From: SYLG01 sp965226945
GTDB taxonomy: Bacteria > Planctomycetota > Planctomycetia > Gemmatales > Gemmataceae
Assembly (NCBI GenBank): GCA_965226945.1
Contig: OZ245717.1
Location: forward strand, 6,262,001 to 6,326,000
Reading direction: 5' to 3'
Length of the DNA stretch: 64,000 nt
Shown here: piece by piece, positions 60,463 through 64,000 of the stretch
Position numbering within the stretch: position 1 is the first letter of the stretch
Layout of the letters: every line of letters begins with the position of its first letter
Translations under genes and position numbers: made by a program
The notes under the pieces: model-generated
What the model saw: only the letters and a program-made list of their open reading frames with translations
Told to the model about the DNA's origin: nothing
Database searches by the model: none

Positions 60463-61608
60463 ATGACCACCTATCTCGACAATGCCGCGACTTCCTGGCC
60501 CAAGCCCGAGTCGGTTTACCGGGCGATGGATCAATTTGCCCGTGAATCGATGGCCAATCCAGGCCGTTCCGGTCACAAGATGGCGAAGGCTTCGGAACGG
60601 ATTCTCGAAGATGCGCGGGTGCTGTTGAACCGGCTGTTTCAGGGGGATAGCCCCGACCGCTGGGCCTTCACCCTCAATTGCACCGACGCCCTTAACATGG
60701 GGATCAAGGGGATCGTCGAGCCGGGCGACCATGTCATCACGACCGATCTGGAGCACAACAGCGTCAGCCGGCCGCTCACCGCACTGGAAAAAGCGGGAGT
60801 CATTTCGCTTTCCCGCATTCCCTCCGATGAGTTGGGTACGGTCGATCCAGGCGAGATCGCCAGTGCGATCAATCCCAAGACAAAGCTGGTGGTGATGACC
60901 CATGCCAGCAATGTGCTGGGCACGGTTCAAGACATCGAGGCGGTGGCCAAAATCGTGCGCGAAGCGGGCGCGTTTCTTCTGGTCGATGCCGCCCAAACGG
61001 CCGGCGTCGTACCGATCAATCTGAACGCCACGCCGATCGACATGCTCGCCTTTCCCGGGCACAAGGCGTTGATGGGGCCGCCGGGTACCGGCGCCCTTTA
61101 TGTGGGCCCTCGCGTCAAGCTGAAGGCCTGGCGCGAGGGAGGAACCGGGGGCGATTCCAAAACGCCGACTCAGCCGCTTGAGTTTCCGTTTTTCCTCGAA
61201 GGGGGAACGCCCAACATCATGGGGATCGCCGGACTGGCCGCGGGGATTCGCTGGGTGAACGAACAGCCCGCGCATTCGGTGCACGAACGCGAGAACGCGC
61301 TGGCCAAGTCTTTGTGTGCCGGCCTGGAATCGCTACCCGGCGTGCGCGTGCTTGGTCATCAGGACTGGAAGCGCAAGGTCGCAACCATCAGCTTCACGCT
61401 CGAAGGCTTCGAGCCTTACGATTTGGCCGGCATTCTCGATAGTTCGTTCGACATCGCCATCCGGCCGGGTTTGCACTGCGCCCCCTACATCCATGGGGCG
61501 CACAACACTTTTCCCGACGGAGCGATCCGCGCCAGCCTGGGGCCGTTCAATACCGCCGAACATGTCGAACAACTGCTCAGCGCTCTGCGGGAAATTGTCG
61601 GCGCCTGA
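60463..61608 (+). CDS. Cysteine desulfurase (class V aminotransferase, SufS-like)
   Basis: 381 residues. TYLDNAATSWPKPESVY opens the fold. The PLP lysine is in FPGHKALMGPPGTG (Lys201), with LLVDAAQTAG. The sulfur-carrying Cys337 is in RPGLHCAPYIHG. It takes sulfur from cysteine as a persulfide. No suf or isc scaffold genes are nearby. It is 91 nt after the E1-like gene, so it is the likely sulfur donor for the ubiquitin-like carrier in this operon. Confidence 0.9.
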   Translation: MTTYLDNAATSWPKPESVYRAMDQFARESMANPGRSGHKMAKASERILEDARVLLNRLFQGDSPDRWAFTLNCTDALNMGIKGIVEPGDHVITTDLEHNSVSRPLTALEKAGVISLSRIPSDELGTVDPGEIASAINPKTKLVVMTHASNVLGTVQDIEAVAKIVREAGAFLLVDAAQTAGVVPINLNATPIDMLAFPGHKALMGPPGTGALYVGPRVKLKAWREGGTGGDSKTPTQPLEFPFFLEGGTPNIMGIAGLAAGIRWVNEQPAHSVHERENALAKSLCAGLESLPGVRVLGHQDWKRKVATISFTLEGFEPYDLAGILDSSFDIAIRPGLHCAPYIHGAHNTFPDGAIRASLGPFNTAEHVEQLLSALREIVGA

Positions 61609-61668
61609 TTGCTGGACCGTTTCCGGGCAGGCGCCGCTTCCCATCGAGTTCGCCTGGGCGCGAAGGTT

Positions 61669-63048
61669 TCAGCGCCCCTTCGCATGGGCCAGATCGATCA
61701 CCTTCTGTGCCAGTGCTTCCGCCGCTTCCAAACCCTTGGCTTCGGCGATCACCCGCACGATCGGCTCGGTATTGCTCGCCCGCAATTGCACCCAGCGGTC
61801 ATCCCAGTCGAGGCGAATGCCGTCCCGTCGATCGACGACCGAGCCGGGCAGGGCTTTCTCCACCAGGGCGGCGAGCGGTTCGACTCCCGCCCGATCGAGG
61901 TGGAGCTTTTTCTTGACGATTGCAAAGGGCGGCAGTTCCTTGACCAGTTGACCAAGGGTCTGGCCGGTGCGGGCAAGCAGGTCGAGGATGCGAACGGCGC
62001 CGGCGAGCGGGTCGCGCACCCAGCCGATACGCGGATCGATCAGACCGCCGTTGCCTTCGCCGCCAATGCTCGCCTTGGTTTCCTTCATCATGTCGACGAC
62101 ATTGGCCTCGCCCACGGGCGAGCGGTGCAGGGGCACTCCGGCCCGTTTGGCCGCTTCCGCGGTCAAACTTGAAGTCGAAAGGTTGATGACGACCGGTCCT
62201 GGTTCCGCAAGCAGGCATTGCCAGACACCCAGCGCCAGCGTGTACTCTTCGCCGATGAAGTGGCCGCTGGCATCGAGTAAGGCCAGTCGGTCGCAGTCGG
62301 GATCGACCACGAGCGCCAGGTCGACTTTTTCCCTGGCGATCGTGGAAGCCAGCCCTTTGAGGTTTTCGGCGGTCGGTTCGGGTTCGTGAAGGAAGTTGCC
62401 GTCCGTGATACAGCCAACTGGGACTGTTTCGACGCCCAGTGCCTTCAAGAGTTTGCAGACCGCAGGTCCACCCGAACCGCCGTTGGCGTCGACCAGGATG
62501 CGAAACTTGCGCTTGCGAATGGCTTCAGGGGCGATCAATTTCAGCGCGGCGGCGACGTGGAGGTCGATTGGGTCGGCAAGCCCAAGCTGGTGCGGCGTTT
62601 GGACGCGGCCGCAACGATCCCAGGCGCGAATGCGCGGAATGGCGCTTTGAAATCGATCGGCGAGCACCTTGCCCGGGGCGGCGGGAAAGACGCGTCCTTC
62701 GTGATGGAAGAGCTTCAGACCGTTGTAAGGCGACGGGTTGTGGCTGGCGGTGACCTGGATGGCCCCGGCCCCGCCATAGGCGCGGACCGCCACCCCGACG
62801 GTTGGCGTGGGCACCACTCCCAGGTCGATGACCTGGCAGCCCTGGCCAGCCAGACCTGCCGCAGTGGCATGCCTGAGGGCTTCGCCGCTCTGCCGGCCAT
62901 CCGAAGCGATCAACACTCTGCAGCCGGTTCCATGCGAGGCGGTGAGACTTTCGCCGAGCACCGCGGCGTAACCCAGTGCGGTATCGAGAAAAAGGGATTC
63001 GCCGACAATTCCCCGAATGCCGGAAACGCTTACGATCAACGCACTCAT
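61669..63048 (-). CDS. Phosphoglucosamine/phosphomanno-mutase family protein
   Basis: 459 residues from ATG 63048; a longer frame from 63081 adds 11 residues without support. Phosphohexomutase motifs are VSVSGIRGIVGE, the active serine loop VTASHNPSPYNGLK, the metal loop VVDPDCDRLAL (DPDCDR), the sugar loop GEGNGGLI and the phosphate-binding RASNTEPIVRVI. It interconverts hexose 1- and 6-phosphates, probably glucosamine phosphate for cell-envelope precursors (GlmM) or mannose. It is convergent with the cysteine desulfurase gene. Confidence 0.92.
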   Translation of the reverse strand: MSALIVSVSGIRGIVGESLFLDTALGYAAVLGESLTASHGTGCRVLIASDGRQSGEALRHATAAGLAGQGCQVIDLGVVPTPTVGVAVRAYGGAGAIQVTASHNPSPYNGLKLFHHEGRVFPAAPGKVLADRFQSAIPRIRAWDRCGRVQTPHQLGLADPIDLHVAAALKLIAPEAIRKRKFRILVDANGGSGGPAVCKLLKALGVETVPVGCITDGNFLHEPEPTAENLKGLASTIAREKVDLALVVDPDCDRLALLDASGHFIGEEYTLALGVWQCLLAEPGPVVINLSTSSLTAEAAKRAGVPLHRSPVGEANVVDMMKETKASIGGEGNGGLIDPRIGWVRDPLAGAVRILDLLARTGQTLGQLVKELPPFAIVKKKLHLDRAGVEPLAALVEKALPGSVVDRRDGIRLDWDDRWVQLRASNTEPIVRVIAEAKGLEAAEALAQKVIDLAHAKGR

Positions 63049-63217
63049 GAAGCCTTTTCCCGATGAGATTTGTGAGGCCAAAAGTAGGGTGAAAACCGAT
63101 ATTTTAGGGGAGGGGAGAGATCTGCAAAAATTTTCCCGACTACCCTAACCAGAATCTCGTCTTGAAAACATATGATACTTTTGCGAAGAAAGCGTCTCCT
63201 TTAGGGAGGGTCCGCCG

Positions 63218-63637
63218 ATGGAGACCAAGGCCCAGTTTTACTTGGACTTCCTTCGTAATTTTGGTCTGGAGCCCAGACTGGACGATGATGGCGACGTTGT
63301 CTTTCAGAAGGATGGAATGGTTTTTGTCCTGATGGCGGAAGAACGAGATCCACGGTTTTTCAGGCTGCTTATGCCTGCATTTTGGAAAGTTGACTCAGAC
63401 CTCGAACGAGCCCGAGCCCTGGAAGCGATCAACGAAATCAGTTTGAAATACAAAATATCCAAACTTGCGATCGTTCGCGAACGGGTTGTGGCCATGGCCG
63501 AATTGTGGATGGACCTCAAGAGAGATCTTGCCGACGAATTCGACCGGATCACTTCGAGCTTGCACATCTCCGTCCGGCAGTTTTATCTGCGGATGATCCA
63601 TGGGATGGAGGTGGAGCAGAACGCGGGTGATACGTGA
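63218..63637 (+). CDS. YbjN-like/chaperone-fold small protein
   Basis: 139 residues (METKAQFYLDFLRNFGLEPRLDDDGDVVFQKDGMVFVLMAEERDPRFFRLLMPAFWKV). The alpha-beta pattern with a single 'DGDVVFQKDG' hairpin resembles YbjN and type III-secretion-chaperone-like domains. There is no signal peptide. The exact family is uncertain. Confidence 0.7.
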   Translation: METKAQFYLDFLRNFGLEPRLDDDGDVVFQKDGMVFVLMAEERDPRFFRLLMPAFWKVDSDLERARALEAINEISLKYKISKLAIVRERVVAMAELWMDLKRDLADEFDRITSSLHISVRQFYLRMIHGMEVEQNAGDT

Positions 63638-63697
63638 TAACGGTCTGAGATTTGCTTAAAGTGTTTTTGTTCTTCATTTCATAACGAGGAAAAGGGG

Positions 63698-63928
63698 GTG
63701 CTCACCATGGCACGCGTGCTGATGTGGGAAGGGATCAATGCTACGGGCCGCAAGGTTCGCGGAGTCGTAGCCCTTCAAGAGGGACAGGAAGAAATCACAG
63801 CACGGCGCGAATTGGTTTGCACCAAGGGCAATGCCGCCACTCCGGTTCGCGTCCGCCGCATCATCCTGAAAGAACTTCCCGATCTCCCCGCCGGACCCAA
63901 CGGCGGATCCGAGGGGACTCAGAAGTAG
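63698..63928 (+). CDS. Small protein of unknown function
   Basis: 76 residues from GTG 63698, or 73 from ATG 63707; a GAGGAAAAGGGGG purine tract fits either. The N-terminal MWEGINATGRKVRGVVALQEG is faintly like the first helix-strand of GspF-type proteins but too short to assign. Ends in a Gly/Pro-rich tail. The last 72 bases of the window after it hold no gene. Confidence 0.55.
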   Translation: MLTMARVLMWEGINATGRKVRGVVALQEGQEEITARRELVCTKGNAATPVRVRRIILKELPDLPAGPNGGSEGTQK

Positions 63929-64000
63929 TTCCACGTAGGTCACGGGCAACTGCACCTGCATCAAGCAGGTTCGCCTGTTTCCTAGGCAAAGCTTAAAAGC

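Noticed and set aside
1..64000. tRNA, rRNA, insertion sequences, prophage or origin of replication
   Set aside because: No cloverleaf-like sequence, transposase, integrase or dnaA-type cluster was recognised by eye; a tRNAscan or ISfinder run could change this.

Overview
The window looks like a piece of a planctomycete (Planctomycetota) chromosome. The evidence is a PSCyt1/DUF1549/DUF1553 protein followed by a DUF1501 protein, a DUF1559-like 'H-X9-DG' protein behind an ECF sigma factor, ASPIC/UnbV and BNR beta-propeller secreted proteins, very large TPR proteins, and a bacterial microcompartment (BMC) locus of the Planctomycetes-Verrucomicrobia (PVM) type. No rRNA, tRNA, IS element or CRISPR array was seen. 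Function calls come from reading the translated sequence and recalling family motifs; no database search was run.

Layout. 1-13.6 kb (minus strand): three tandem paralogous secreted TPR proteins (the first runs off the left edge, the second has one frameshift), an alpha/beta hydrolase, a frameshifted VOC/glyoxalase-like protein, a DinB-like protein, a strong terminator, and a Gly-rich EF-hand protein. 13.9-24.8 kb (plus strand): the BMC locus, with DeoR regulator, PduL phosphotransacylase, two BMC-H, acetate kinase, a SelW-like protein whose CxxU motif needs UGA read as selenocysteine, three BMC-P, a CoA-acylating aldehyde dehydrogenase, a class II sugar-phosphate aldolase, a lactate/malate-type dehydrogenase, a DhnA/LsrF-type aldolase homologue, and three small unknowns. 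By analogy with characterised PVM loci it should split fuculose/rhamnulose phosphate to DHAP and lactaldehyde, and pass lactaldehyde through lactyl-CoA and lactyl-phosphate to lactate plus ATP.

25-41 kb: a small orphan protein, methionyl-tRNA synthetase, an ECF sigma factor with a membrane partner, the PSCyt1/DUF1501 pair, an SDR protein, pyruvate kinase, an unusual P-II protein overlapping a convergent metal-ABC ATPase/lipoprotein pair, and a BNR propeller. 41.6-45 kb: a tight three-gene operon (CBS protein, fused divergent 2-oxoacid:ferredoxin oxidoreductase, zinc-ribbon-CBS protein), the best candidate here for an undescribed system. 45-56.4 kb: a zinc-knuckle protein flanked by two fold-back repeats, thioredoxin, a NYN-domain protein, galactose mutarotase, a pseudokinase-TPR fusion, a zinc-ribbon membrane protein, an ASPIC/UnbV lipoprotein and a UvrD/PcrA helicase.

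56.7-61.6 kb: a SAM-I riboswitch leads an apparent operon of a threonine-synthase-like PLP enzyme, a ubiquitin-like sulfur carrier ending in GG, an unknown acidic protein, a ThiF/MoeB-type E1 enzyme and a cysteine desulfurase. This suggests protein-thiocarboxylate-dependent sulfur amino acid synthesis under SAM control. 61.6-64 kb: a phosphohexomutase and two small proteins.
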